Of a DNA stretch of 64,000 nucleotides, positions 46,927 to 59,350 are shown in pieces. Positions within the stretch are counted from its first letter, which is position 1. Each line of letters starts with the position of its first letter. Source of the DNA: Zhengitettix transpicula (taxonomy: Eukaryota > Arthropoda > Insecta > Orthoptera > Tetrigidae); the NCBI GenBank assembly GCA_037074705.1, contig CM073590.1, positions 39,021,895-39,085,894 of the forward strand. Reading direction: 5' to 3'. The position numbers and the translations under genes are program-made. The notes under the pieces are model-generated. The model ran no database searches and had not been told where the DNA came from. It saw nothing but the letters and a program-made list of their open reading frames with translations.

Positions 46927-48893
46927 TATTATGTAAGTCTTACTTTAGTTGCAATATATGCGAAACGTTTTAATTACCAGACCAAACTCGAATTGTTTCT
47001 GTGCTGTCGTAACGTAACTATGTGCAGCGTAAAGTGTTGAGGTTCTTTATTCAGCAGACTGGCCACATGTCGAGCCTCCCGGGCAGACATTTCCTAAATC
47101 ATTTGACGCAAAAAGCAGGCAGGATATCTGTTGAGTGTAGTGAATGCGTGTGATGGACGCGGGCCGCCAAGCTGCTGCCGTTCTGGTGATGAGTGGGCGT
47201 TATCCGCTTCATCTCGAGACGTGCCGAACCTCACAAAAACGTGCCGGCTTTTTGTCTCGGAAGTAAACAACTTTCCAAGGGATGAAGAATGGAACACTAT
47301 AAATCTCATTGCAGACACGTCATATCTACTGCCAACGGGGACACAAAAGTATTTTATTACAATCACATGTGAAGAGGACTTTCAGTACAGCAACTTGATG
47401 CCCAAGCTTTCTATAGAGGCTCGTGTGTTATGGCCATAAAACATTTAAAAAATATGGGGTCAGCATAAATGTTTTTTTCTGGGCATTTAATCTACGTATA
47501 AAAACAGTCTAAGGGTTTCTGATTTACGTGGACATGACTGTGAAAAGTGGAAATGTGTTTTTAGAAATGTACAATTGTAAACATTTATGACCTGAGTCTC
47601 GTGCTCAAAGAGAAAAATTCCTCTTTGTGTATTAATTAAGATCATACGTGATACGTTTTATTGAAAAATTACACTTTCATGAATTGAAATAATTATTAAT
47701 AAAATAATATAAAATTTAAAGTTTTCATCGGATAAATAAGGTGGACCGAAGTAATATTTACATGTAAAAATATCTCATAATCTAACATTAACTATTTATG
47801 AGTCAGTTATTGTATTACGAAATTTAAAATCACCCTATTTTTAAAAAGTAACAAAGTTAAAGTGTCATAATATATCATGGGAAGCAGCTCGCTCTTTATG
47901 GTTTATATATGGCACCAAATAAATGTTTTTGACGAGATTATACGTATACTTTCCAGAGAGTCTTTATGGACTTTTTCAGACCATTAAATTTTCTCCCTGT
48001 TTATGAACTTGTGGGTCAGAGGTCAGAAATCTCTTTGTCCCTTTGACGTCCAATATCTATGACATCTATCCTGCGCATTGACATCCAAATTTAGTATTCG
48101 TTTAACTATGACTTTTAAAAAAGATCAAGGGTGCATATTTACATATTTTTGAATTACATATTTGTGAATGACGTCATCATACTCCTAAGTAGATTTCGTG
48201 TCTGTACTCTAAATTATCGACGGGGAGACTAAATTTTCATTCCAGTGAGATCGTTGCCTAGTTTCCATTTCTAAGATAATTGTTAAAAAGAGAATGAACC
48301 CAAGAGATCTTACTTAACCTATTTATTGAATACTTCCTTATTGTATTTTGAAATATTATAGTATCTTAAAAGATGGGATAGTCAAGTAAGATTTCGGCGA
48401 CGCAAAAAATTATGGTTATTAATGACATTTAGGTTTTTTAAATGGAGGCACGCCAATGTTTACTACACTATTAATGGTCGTTTACGAATGTTCGTTAAAC
48501 GCCATTCCTTCTACCCCCATTCCTAGGAAGAAACATGTACCATGTGTCTTAACCCCTCGGTGTTTCTTCCTGGATTCTAAGTAACATGTATACAAAGTTT
48601 GGTAGAAACTCCTAGGGGTGAACTACATCTTAACTAATAGTTTTATTAGTTGCAACCCCTGTTTCGCCACCAACTCCCAACTGCTTTACATGTTCCTCTC
48701 AGCGCGCTAACAGTCCTACAATACCTTAGGCCTCTTCCATTCTTGTCCATTCTTGTGTGTGATTTGTGTCTGTTCACCGATAACAATCCTAATCCACAAT
48801 TTCTTTTAATTATTTATTATTAATTGCCTTTTAATTACTACAACATAATGTAGTAATTAGTAATTAAGACATTGTTATAATTGGAAAGTTGTA
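46927..48893. other. Intergenic sequence with a GC-richer patch
   Basis: About 47040-47430 is GC-richer and open on both strands (47094-47366 minus, 47131-47439 plus), but neither translation has recognisable motifs. The remainder is AT-rich. Confidence 0.45.
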
Positions 48894-49763
48894 TTGTAGA
48901 GGACTCATTATTAGTGGATAAAGCGGACACCGCAACAAGGCGGCAACGCAAAGAATGTATTGTTGTCAATCGGTTGAGGTTCTACGCGCTCAAAATCTAC
49001 GAGACGAGGAAGTTCAGTTGGGCAGCGGACAGCAAACAGTTCGAAAGCAATCTTGGGCCAGGCAATGAACGGCGAGGCATAAGGACCAGCAAAGTTTAGT
49101 ACAAAAGTAATAGAGTCAGGAATGTGCAGCCGCAAATAGAACAGTTTGATAGCAGTTACAAACATGCTTAGTAAAACAATCTTCAGTAGGGAAGGAGAGA
49201 TTGAAATTAACGTCGTAATCGGTGGCAGAGTGGAAATTCAACGTGCTGGCCATAGACCAAATCCAACTAAAACTACACGAGATCTGCAAATCCAGGTTGC
49301 AGCAAAGCATCGAGAAACTACGCCAATTAGAATTGTTGACATTTAGAGTCTGTGAATACTAGAATCAGTGATATCCCGAAATCTATTGCACGAAAAACCT
49401 ATAACGAGACCTGGGCGGCCGTAAGTAGAAAAACTTTAAAATCATATTGTAAACCACTTTTAAAAGATATGTCAGATCCATCTTTAATTATTTAGTTCTT
49501 CAATAATAATTATATTAATTATTACATTTAAATTCAACCTGTAGTGTTATTTTATCCACCACAAAGTTCGTCTATGTTTCAGACGCATTAACTTCCTTAA
49601 AAGCTAAATGTAATTTCATTGTATAAAATTCACCCATTTATCAAACCCAGATAAAGACCCTGAGATCCCAAATATTATATGTATTTAAAATTGTTAATAA
49701 ATTTTGTTTAATTGTTTTCCCTTAATAATCTTTTTATTTTATTTAGACGCCTTTTTATTACAA
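48894..49763 (+). mobile_element. LTR-like element 5 (TA-targeted family)
   Basis: The right end is firm: AGACGCCTTTTTATTACAA before ATATATAT, the reverse complement of the left end of element 2. CAAACCCAGATAAAGACCCT then GAGATCCC near 49642 is the family's 3' motif. The left end is uncertain; TTGTAGAGGACTC at 48894 resembles the start of element 6 but lacks a TA tract. A G-rich central part includes GTTCAGTTGGGCAGCGG near 49012. Frames at 48881-49346 are not recognisable. Confidence 0.55.
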
Positions 49764-49771
49764 TATATATA

Positions 49772-50876
49772 TTGTAGAGATTTTCTGTCTTTAGTTCGGG
49801 AATACAGGTGATGTATTTCCTTTACGCTCAATGTTAACGAACATTTAACCCTGGGTTAAAAATATGTCCCGAGGCAAGGTATAAAAGCATTGAGAATTAA
49901 ACACAGAAATCAGTCGAGCGCCAGCTAGGGCAGTCGAGCTCTAGCCCGAAGGCAGTATAGCAGTCTTAGTCGAGTGGTTGTTGGTGTTATTTACATTTTG
50001 TCTGAGAAAGCTCATTCGAGTGTCAAGTTTTGGGCCGAGTAGACTAAAGTCGGACATTCCGTCCAAGTGCGTCGTTGTTTTTTGGTCGCTGTTGTTATCT
50101 GAGTGTGAAATCATTCTGTTTTTTAAGCAATTTTCTGCGTTACAGTGGGTTCAACTTGTATTTTTTGAAGGACGTTGTTTTTGCGTGCGGATTTAGTGTA
50201 ACGAATCTCACTCGATGTCTAGATAAACTTGCCAAAGGTTGTTAAAAGTCCACGGGAGATGGTAATCCTGTAAAATGCCGTCTATATATGTTGATCTGCC
50301 AACAAATCCTATCTCCACACTTCCTATGGTGGCTCTGGGCAATACTGCTTGCTGTATCAAAGTAAGGAAAGGTGTTTAATTTAAGATTGTGAGATTTGTT
50401 CTTTAAAACTAAGCGAGTGGAGCTACATTTTGTTCGCCGCCTAGCCGATTCATTCGGATTGAGTCAATCAATTTCCAGATCTCCGAAGTTTGTTTCCAGC
50501 ATTAACAAACTACGAAGTTACAAGCAAACGTTGAGGTGTGCTGGGTTACTTGAAACCGTTTTTGACGTTCCAAGGTATTTGTTTAGTTTTAGTTGCGCAT
50601 AATAATTAAGCGTTATATTTCTATAATGCACATTGTAAAACGTTCTATAGTTTTCCGTTTAAATTTTGTAAATTTCTATATTTTATCGGAGACCCGTAGG
50701 CGACCCTGATTGTAAGAACTCAAATAGCCGTGGAAATAATAGTAATTGATTTTGATTATATTTAAGTAAAACGCGGCGTAATATTACTAATAAATATAAT
50801 AAAATATAAAAAATTATTTGACAATCCAATGTGGGGCTTGTTATTTTACTATCTTTATTAGAGGTCATTTATTACA
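49772..50876 (+). mobile_element. LTR-like element 6 (TA-targeted family)
   Basis: Starts TTGTAGAG only eight bases (a TA run) after element 5 and ends TTTATTACA. It has the clearest promoter of the family, a CAGTCGAGCGCCAGC... CAGTCGAGCTC repeat block just downstream, and GAGACCCGTAGGCGACCCTG near 50690 at the place of the family's 3' motif. The 1.1 kb length, TG...CA ends and core promoter near position 110 fit an LTR with U3, R and U5. No coding genes; frames at 49978-50602 show no family motif. Confidence 0.6.
49880..49915 (+). promoter_or_regulatory. TATA box plus initiator of LTR-like element 6
   Basis: TATAAAAG (49880-49887) is followed by TCAGTC (49910-49915). The initiator adenine lies about 32 bp from the first T of the box, the expected Pol II spacing. 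CAGTCGAGC repeats follow immediately downstream. Confidence 0.65.
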
Positions 50877-53800
50877 TTATAGATGAAACATTATAGGTGA
50901 AATAAAAAAAGAAATTATAATTAACACTAAATAATTCAGGTTTTCATTATTATCTACGTGTGAAGTAATAATATTGTGTAAATAGAACGCGAACACTTTC
51001 TAACTACTCGAAACCTCTAATATGCATACTAAGCCTTTACTGTTATTATAGTCATACTAAATCACTGCATAATATAAAAAAAATTTTCACTTATATTTCA
51101 ATTATTTACCAATGTAATGAAATTCATTTGCTTAAAAATGATAAACATACTTTACTTTGCATATTCAGTTCAAACTTTTATTCCCTATCCGCCATAAATA
51201 CATCTGCGTCTATTTTTGTTTCATTTATAACATCTGTGAATAACAACGGAAAGCGATACTGTAATAGGCACCTTTTGCCAAAAGCGATGTTATGTGAAGT
51301 AATTAATGAGCTTGAATTTTACGTGTCAAATTAACTGTGTTAGGAAATGTAATGGTTCTTTGAACATAACAACACAGCTTAAGTTTCTTAGTGGTTGTTG
51401 TGCACAGGTCATAAAACAGTGCTGTCATCACGGAAACAACATCTCAAGCTGACAACAAAGGAGATGTATTCATGTGGGCAGAAACGTTTTAGCTGACTGA
51501 TAAACACTCTGATAACAGTGAAACCACAAGAATTACAACATCAAAAGATCGACGTACTCTCTAATTTAAAACAGTTAGAACATAGCGCTTAATGTGAGGT
51601 AAATCATTAAATCTTAATGAAATCTAACAGAATGTAGAAATTCAGTGATGGTTTGAGAAACAATAACTCTCAACATCCAGTAAGCCATACAAGAGACGCA
51701 TACTCTTTTGATAAGGAAATTTGTTACTTCGGCATCTAGCTTGTTCCACATTCAATGACGTCACTAACAGCTGTCGCGTGTATTTACGTAGTTTCTAGTA
51801 TATTCTTTCAGAGTTTTTAATAATTATAATTTAGTTCGCATTACACTTACTACAATTTATTGTTGATAAATACATCAAATAAATCAATATTTTTGGGCGC
51901 CAGTAAATTTAATCTAAAATTTTGTATACTAAATTGTGTTCAATTCCGGCATATGTAACTATACAATAAGATTCTTTCTACTCAACATAATACTGGCAAG
52001 AGTATCTAAAGAAATGTTAAACAAGCACAGAGTTGGTAACTTCGCTATGCTTGAAGTTCTTAATCAAATTATTTTACACAGCGTTTGGATAGTTGGCTCG
52101 TCTTACCGTTTTTTTCAAACATTCCTCAGTTGCTCTCGTAAACATGACCACATCGTTCATGTAATTATGTGTAACCACCACGTCTAGGGTTCAGTGCTGC
52201 TTGTTTCGACCCACACGGAAGATTTTGCGTGCCCCCAACGGCCACGCTCATTCACAGAAAACTTACATGACGCCCAACAATAATTTATTACTCATCATTA
52301 CAATTTTTAAATATATAACTTAACCAAGTATGAAATTACTTAAATTGGTTCCTATACATTAGAAAATATATGTAGGGTGTATTCGACCACTTATATTAGC
52401 AATTATTTTCTCGACAAAAATGTTACATGCAAATCTTGTAAAAAGAATCAATTTGTTGTATATTCATTTTCCGGAAGAGTATTCATAGTCTAAATTTAAA
52501 TGGGAACATAAGGTATCATTGAATAGTATTTTTAAAAAGTAATCATTTTTAATAAATAAAATTGACTTTAGCCTGTGATACAAAAAAATCTGAGAAATGT
52601 TCCATTGTCCGACTTTCTTGTTAAACTCTCTGATTATGCAACTGGTTGCTTGCTACCAGAGCGCGTGAGACTTTCTGCAAGAAAAACATCATCTCCCGAC
52701 ATATAGAGAATTGATTAACTTAAACAATGAAGGAGGATGGAATTTATGTGAACGATTGAAAATCTTGGCCGAGTTTTCCTATTGATCTATATTAGTAGTA
52801 ACTAATATGTAAATTACCCCGATTTTATCATTTGCAGAAATTGAGCACTTCAGTGAGGTGCCACACTACTATGCTATGATCTTACCTCGACAAAACAGGT
52901 TTTTATTCGACCACTGCATACGGAGGAAATCTCTCTTAATTTTATAGGCAGATTTATAATAATGAGTATAAGAATATAAATCTTGTTCTATTGACACGTT
53001 TCGATTTTTCTTTTGATATTGCGCGGCTCTACTTCGTTTAAGTTTATCAAAAATAAGAAACAAATTATTAAATGAGAAACAGAAACTATTTGAGATCAGT
53101 ATTTTATATTTGTTTGTTATGATGAAATATAAATACAATGTTTATAAATTATAATCGTTCCATTTCATTCAATTACCTTGTATATTGCATAAAAAGGTGC
53201 CGCATATTTCTTTGCCCAGGACAGCCTCTTAGAATTTCAGTATTTGATATATCAGTTATTTCTAATCAATTAATAGTTATACTGTGATTTCTCCGTTCCC
53301 CAACTATTTGCTTTCCAAAACTGAGTTAAGTAAATAAGGACGTTGGAGAATCTGCCCCACCTAATTAGCTCGTCTTCGTCTCCAAATAAATGTCCGATGC
53401 CGATAAACTTTCTCGTTCGTGACTTTATTTCATGAAATTTACTATAAACCACCCTTCAAATCATCTTTGAAAAAATGATTGAGGTAGTATTTTTCCTCGC
53501 TCTTTTCACAGCTCAATCATTCATGAACGACTATGTAACTCCTGCACCATTCATTTCAAACATATTTTTCAAAATTAATAATACCAAATCACTGTCAAGT
53601 GACTGGAATGCATCTGAAACGAAGTAATTCGCTGACAGTTGGAATCAATTCCATCGAAGTTGTACGTATCTATCTAAAAATTGTCGGAAACAGAAACACA
53701 GTCGGAATTACTGAAAGATGATTAGAACAGGGCGTGGCGCTCAACGACCAATCAACCGAGGGTATTTACCGTCCTCCCCTGGGCGAGTGATCAGCACCAG

Positions 53801-55125
53801 CACGGTAATTACCGCTTACCCGATAATACTATTAGATCGGACCTTTGTCGGCCTCATGGGGCTCTCCGTAAATCAAACCTTATCCTACGCTGTCTTTCAT
53901 TGGGCCAGGTTATTGTTTGGCCAGATGTGTGCTTTCAACGACTCTAAATATAGTATGGGTCCATGATCATAAATCTGCCAAAGAACACGGCAATACCCAA
54001 ATTTAGTCCAAAGTTATCTATATTTGATTTGACAAAATATTGTTGCTCTGGTTATGATCCACATTATAGAACAGGATTAAAATTATCAGAAGTTCGATTA
54101 TATCAGATCTAATGTACCTTAATTTACTTAAAAATGTAGAATACTAATTACTTTATTGAACTTTGAATCAAGATTGTAATTCAATTTTAGATAAAATACT
54201 CAAGCCAATTAATTATCCAATGTTAATTATAAAGGTGCGACGTAGATCGAATGCAGTTAAAATGCAGAAGCGGTATGCTGTGCCCTCCCATTGTTTACTG
54301 GGTAATTATTTATGGATAGAATCAATGCAGCTTGAATGGGGCATTAAAATTTGAGGATCTCTTTTAAAATTAAAATGTACAATTTTGATCGAATCTGTAA
54401 TGAGTTCGCATACGTAAATTTGAGGTGTTATAATGTAACCTACTTCCACAATGTTACACAAACCCGGAGCAATTAAAATGTAATATATTGATATAAAATA
54501 TATACTGAGTGTTCTTATACATCACAATATTTCTATATTTTGTCTGGTCTACAAACTTGAATGTATAAAGAAATAGTTGTACTTATCCAATCATTTGTAA
54601 TAGAAATGAAACGTAACAAAGTATTAGTTTCTGTCTTGAAATTGTGGGGAACTTTTATCTTAACAACTCTCACCAAATTCATTGATTCAGATTATGTTTA
54701 TTAATACCCATTGTATTTCCCTGTTACTAAAAGTATATATTCATTTTAAAATATTGGTATTATTTTAATTAAAACGTTTTTAAAACTATCTTCAGAATTT
54801 AACTCAATAAAAATAACGATTTTTAGGATAATATTTTAATGATGTAATATTTATTTGTAGTTTTATCAATTGAAAATATTAAAGTCTGATATAAAATTAT
54901 ACTCAGAAAAAGAATCTGACATTTAACAAAAAAGTATGTGATAAAAGAACTAAACCAAAATTTTCCTACCATATTTGTTTCTTTCGTCAGCTGATTCAAA
55001 AACGCAAGATTCGTCAGAGCGACACATCGCTAAAACAGGTGATTAACTCCTAACCAAAGCTGAAAAGAATTTTGTATGTAAAAACAATGAATTAATAAAA
55101 AAGGGTAGCCAATTCAGACCAAAAC
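50877..55125. other. Long gene-free stretch
   Basis: Over 4 kb without a supported gene. About 53720-53965 is GC-richer, open for 82 codons on the plus strand and contains CGACCAATCAAC and CATTGGGCC, but has no protein motif. Elsewhere the sequence is AT-rich. CTTTCGTCAG near 54985 is a stray copy of the Penelope-like end motif. Confidence 0.45.
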
Positions 55126-55178
55126 GTGATAATATAAATACCACACCACGTTTCTGGAATCCTTGTTCCTTTCGTCAG
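55126..55178 (+). repeat. Inverted repeat at the Penelope-like cluster, left arm
   Basis: GTGATAATATAAATACCACA, CCACGTTT and AATCCTTGTTCCTTTCGTCA match the reverse complement of 56873-56922 with some mismatches. Confidence 0.8.
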
Positions 55179-55445
55179 AAGAAGAGCATAGACGACACAA
55201 CTTCCCTCGGCAGTTGCCAAAACTCAAAAGCGACGAAAACGCAACGACAATGGCAGACCAGAAGGGTTAGCGTAACAATAAGGGATCAACGAGAATGGGA
55301 AAACAAAAGATTTATTAATAATATTAATAAGGGATCATAGCAATTATTGAGTTTCATTGTGTCTGTTGTACATTAATAGCTGTGATGTTTGATTTAATGT
55401 GAAGAATCTCTTAAATGAGTCTGGAATTGTACCTGATGTCAATGT

Positions 55446-56285
55446 CTAAAATCTTAGCATTTTGCCAATAAATGTGTGTTTAGAATTGATTATGTGTTTG
55501 GTTATTGCAGATTGTTTATCAATGGGAAGTTTTATATTAGATATATGTTCCTTGATACGTGTATTAAGGGAACGTTTTGTTTGCCCTATGTAGCAGGAAT
55601 TACAATTATAGCCAGAGATTTTATAAACAACACAATGTTTGAAGCAGGTGTCAAGTGGGTTCTTGTGGTGTTTAATCAAGTAGGAAAGGGCATTAGTGGA
55701 TCTGTAAATGATGGATATTTGATATTCTTTGAATATTTTGATTTTAGAAATTTGTAATAAGGGAGTACGAGAAAAAATTTTGAATGAGTTGTTTGGGGAC
55801 GATTGTCAGTAAGATATTGGATTTTGTTCAGTCTAAAGTTCATGTGTTTATTAATAAAATGTAAAGGGTATTCATTAGATATTAAAATGTTTCGGACAAT
55901 ATTTAAGTTTTGTTGATGGAACTTGTAGTTATAAAGTAATATAGCTGTCTACATACCATAGCTGTATACCATACCTCTCTTTTGGTTTGGGGGATGATCA
56001 GAAAGATAATTGAGAACAGTTCCACGATATGTAGGTTTTATGCACGAATTGGTGAGAATGGAATTATTGTGAATGGATGCAGTGAAACCAAGGAAATTAA
56101 GAGAATGGTTAATTTCAAGTGCATGGGTTAATTGTAAGTTGAGATGATAATTATTGAAAGTATTGAGTATAAGGTTGATTTGAGAGGTATTAACAATACA
56201 AAAATGTCATCTACATATCTGATGTAGCAAAGAGGAAGTAGAGAAAGACAAGAATTTTTTAAATTTTCTATCTGACGTAATTTTT
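55446..56285 (-). pseudogene. Penelope-like reverse transcriptase and GIY-YIG endonuclease, fragment 1
   Basis: Starting near 56285 on the minus strand, RYVDDIFV (catalytic YVDD at 56217-56206) marks the RT core. After several stops, an open 77-codon stretch (55679-55446) reads NPLDTCFKHCVVYKISGYNC then CYIGQTKRSLNTRIKEH, the GIY-YIG-type nuclease with its cysteine-containing linker. Upstream RT motifs are missing. In intact elements RT and GIY-YIG form one protein that primes and copies the element. Confidence 0.82.
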
Positions 56286-56289
56286 TTCA

Positions 56290-56780
56290 TTTAAAAAGCA
56301 ATGAAGTTAGCCTAACAATAAGAGATCATAGCCATTATTTAGTTTTAAAGAATGAGTTTGTATGTTAACTGCAATTTTTTAGATTCAATATAAAGCATTT
56401 CTGATATAATTCTGGGATATTACCTGTTGCTACCTACATTTTGTTAATTAGAAATAATTTTTTGACATGACTTGTTTGGAGACTAGTTTGTTTTTGAGTG
56501 GAAAGTTTGATATTGATTTTATGTTCTTTGATACGGATATTAAATGACTTTTATGCCTGTCCTATTTAACAAGAGGAAGAGATTTTGTAAACTCGACATT
56601 GTTTACTACAGGTGTTGAGAGTTTCTTGCGGTTTTCTATAAACATTTAGACGAAATTGTGATGTAGTAATTTGTTTGCCCAATATCAAATTTTTCATTGG
56701 GAAACAATTTATTGTCTACAAAACATACGAATTCGAAAATTCATTTGATTGGAAAAATGCTAAAATAGTAGGCACCAGGT
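56290..56780 (-). pseudogene. Penelope-like GIY-YIG endonuclease, fragment 2
   Basis: The minus strand gives LNTCSKQCRVYKIS and, after a stop, IRIKEHKI, matching the nuclease part of fragment 1. The nucleotide match includes ATATTAAATG and the downstream non-coding part. It is more decayed than fragment 1. Confidence 0.65.
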
Positions 56781-56872
56781 ATTATTCCTGAATTAATTGT
56801 ATATGATTAATGCAGTTCGTCACCTGGTTTATGCGATGTGTCGTTCCAGCGGCACTTACATTTTGGTATCAC

Positions 56873-56922
56873 CTGACGAAAGCAACAAGGATTGCAAAAA
56901 AGCGTGGTATTAATTTTATCAC
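56873..56922 (-). repeat. Inverted repeat at the Penelope-like cluster, right arm
   Basis: CTGACGAAAGCAACAAGGAT and AGCGTGGTATTAATTTTATC: the reverse complement of the left arm at 55126-55178. Confidence 0.8.
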
Positions 56923-57309
56923 TTTATTTTGTTCGTTAATAGATAACTTCTTTATGTAATATATGCAACATATTCTTCGATGTATGAAACTTGGCTGAAA
57001 AAAGGCCTTTACTTTCGCTCCTTAGGTGATATGGTTGGATTTGATTATCGTGGCTTAAGTTGCTTCATCTAACATGATATGGATGTAGCAGAAAGGTCTT
57101 TATTCCGGTTAGAATTTTATGTGTGAAATTTTTAGTAATTTCATGATATCTAAATTTAAATATTCATATTATGAAAATTTTCCTCTAATATTCCAAATAA
57201 AATAATCGTAATGAAAACGTCTTGGGAATTAATAGGAATCACTGTGATATACAGACACCTTTTTTAAGGAGATCTTTTTATTTTCCTATATTATAATTTA
57301 TCTTTTCCT
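56923..57309. other. Intergenic sequence
   Basis: AT-rich spacer; nothing recognisable. Confidence 0.45.
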
Positions 57310-57739
57310 TTTACCTTATAAAGTGTTGAAGTAGATAGATTTATTCTCCATTAGCCCTCTAATGAGGAAATAGGATTCGTCACAAAGGTACAATAGATAT
57401 ATTACATATAAAATGAATTAATATTAATAGTAATAATTAATAAGATACACAAAAAAATTATAACAATACGGCACTATTCACATTTGTCCAGTCACTTTAT
57501 TTAAGAAACACGCACACAGCACTTGACTTCCTGGTATTCATCTCCCGACGCTAGGTACGGAGGGATGTCGTCATGGATAATTAGCAGAAAGCAGAGGCAG
57601 GAAAAAAGAACCAAAAGAGGAAAACTGGACACATTATTTATATATTTGTAGCATATTCGGCAATTTTGTAGACAAGGCAGTTCAGCGAATGTGAGACCGA
57701 TTCAAAAATTCGTGTACGGAGTAATAAGTTCCATTTACA

Positions 57740-58110
57740 AGAAAAGTTTTACACTCCTTGACGAATAAGTTGTAGTTGTTGATGTTCTTTACATGTTCAG
57801 GAAGGCTGTTAAATAGTGCGATAACGGAATAATGAACGCTAGACTCGTAGAGACAGGCTGAGAACTGAACGGTTCCTCCAGGATTGTCGCCGTTTCTTGA
57901 AAAAGGTTCATGTAGCGTTTAACAAACTTTAGTATTTCTAATATGTAAGCGCTAGGTAGAGTCAGAATGTATTTCTCTAGCATCTGAACCTGATATAATT
58001 CTAATGGCTTCCACACTACGAGAACAATTGCCCCAGTTGGCAATACCGTAACACATATGTGAATGAAACTAGGAAAAATAGACTAGTGAAGCAGTTTTGG
58101 TATCAAATTG
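57740..58110 (-). pseudogene. LINE ORF2 C-terminal region
   Basis: The minus strand shows LTLPSAYILEILKFVKRYMN (typical LPS.YI.E...FVK motif) and, in another frame, ALFNSLPEHVKNINN, FVKECKTFLVN and YYSVHEFL, the standard end of this LINE type. The two pieces are in different frames, so there is at least one indel between about 57840 and 57900. Confidence 0.75.
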
Positions 58111-58439
58111 TTGCATCAATGGTCTCAATGAGTAACAAAGAGAACTAAGTTTGAGCACAAGGTGATCAATGTTTAAGTTCCATTTTAATTTACTGTTGAC
58201 CTGTAAGCCGAGGAAAGTCGCATGGTCTGAGAACTTATCAGTTACGATGTTGTTAGTTTCTGTTGTAAAACGAACTAACTTAGTTTTCTATACACTGAGT
58301 GTTAATTTATTGGCGGCGAACCAAGTATTTAGGTTTCTAGATGCAATCTCAATCTTCGCATTGAGACTATTTAAATTAATGTCCGCAATTAACAAATTAG
58401 TGTCTCCTGCGTATAAGATATAAAGGTTCCATATATTCT

Positions 58440-59340
58440 GGAAGATCATTAATATACAAAAGAAAAAGCAGTGGACCTAATATTCAGCCCTTAAGCACAC
58501 CACAAGAAATGCCTGACAAGTACACCTCACCAGATTTGTATTGTAAGGCTACCATCTGTTTACGATTGTTGAGATAAGACTTAAATAGTGCCAAAGCGTT
58601 GCCTCTGATCACATAATATTCTAATTTTTGGAGGAGGTGTTGTGATCTACTAGATCTACAAGACCTTCGAAAGGTCAGCAAAAATTCCGGCTACATTCAG
58701 TTTTTCATCAAGGGAATTTTGTATACTTTGAATGAACTCGTGCATAGCAGTGCTCGTGGATTTTTGTTTGAGATAACCATGTTTAGCAGGAGTAATTCCT
58801 TTATTCTTCGTCAAGAATTCAAGTAACTTTATGTGTAGAATTTATTCTAGTATTTTTGAAAATATCGGAAGTAGGTAAATTGGTCTGTAATTTGATGCGT
58901 TGGAATGCGAAATACTTCTTGAAGAAAGACACGCGTTGAATATGATTTGAAGGGGATTAGCTGTGACGTCGGCACAGTGATTCACAACTTTGTTTGTGAT
59001 GCCATATATGGATATATATCCGCAGATTGGGTACATTTTAACTTTCTTATTACGTTTATTATTTCGATATTGGTACCCGGTTGAAGGAAAATAGCATTCT
59101 GAACAGTTGGTACAGCGTTTTGTAGCAGTTTATAAAAAGCACGACCTTCTGATGACTTAATGTTTGAAAATTGATCCGGAACGTGAACAAAATATGAATT
59201 AAATATACCCGCAGCGTCTCTGTTGGTGAAAGTTTTACCGTTGTCGACAAGCTTAATATCTGTCTCATTATAATTGAATTTTCCTGAGATATTTTTAATC
59301 AGCTGTCAAGTTGCTTTTATTTTGTTATTTGAGTTTGCTA
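58440..59340 (-). pseudogene. LINE reverse transcriptase domain
   Basis: Order on the minus strand: FNSYFVHVPDQFSNI (about 59200), a NYRPIYLLPIFSKILE block (normally NYRPISLLP.FSKI.E) at about 58890-58842, HGYLKQKSTSTAMHEF (about 58790), then IRGNALALFKSYLNNRKQ and YLSGISCGVLKG near 58600-58484 (normally GVPQGS). Several stops and shifts interrupt it. The DD catalytic box expected near 58440 is not intact (the LYLIRR.H region). Confidence 0.78.
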
Positions 59341-59350
59341 TATACTCCGA

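Larger units (their letters stand above)
55126..56922 (-). mobile_element. Penelope-like element cluster (two partial copies)
   Basis: Read on the minus strand: a fragment with only the endonuclease and 3' region (56780-56290) is followed by a longer fragment from the reverse transcriptase to the 3' end (56290-55240). The set is bracketed by an inverted repeat. Partial head-to-tail copies and inverted terminal pieces are characteristic of Penelope-like elements. Both copies are 5'-truncated and mutated. Confidence 0.8.
57310..59350 (-). mobile_element. Non-LTR retrotransposon (LINE), clade uncertain, degenerate
   Basis: The reverse transcriptase and C-terminal region are recognisable in order on the minus strand, broken by many stops. 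No endonuclease is visible upstream, so the copy is 5'-truncated near 59350. The 3' untranslated region runs to about 57310. The style of the C-terminus suggests a Jockey/CR1-superfamily LINE, distinct from the one at 15391. Confidence 0.72.

Noticed and set aside
54980..55030. Hammerhead ribozyme in the Penelope-like end region
   Set aside because: CTGACGA and GACGAAAG occur on the minus strand, but the sequence between does not form the needed stem II.
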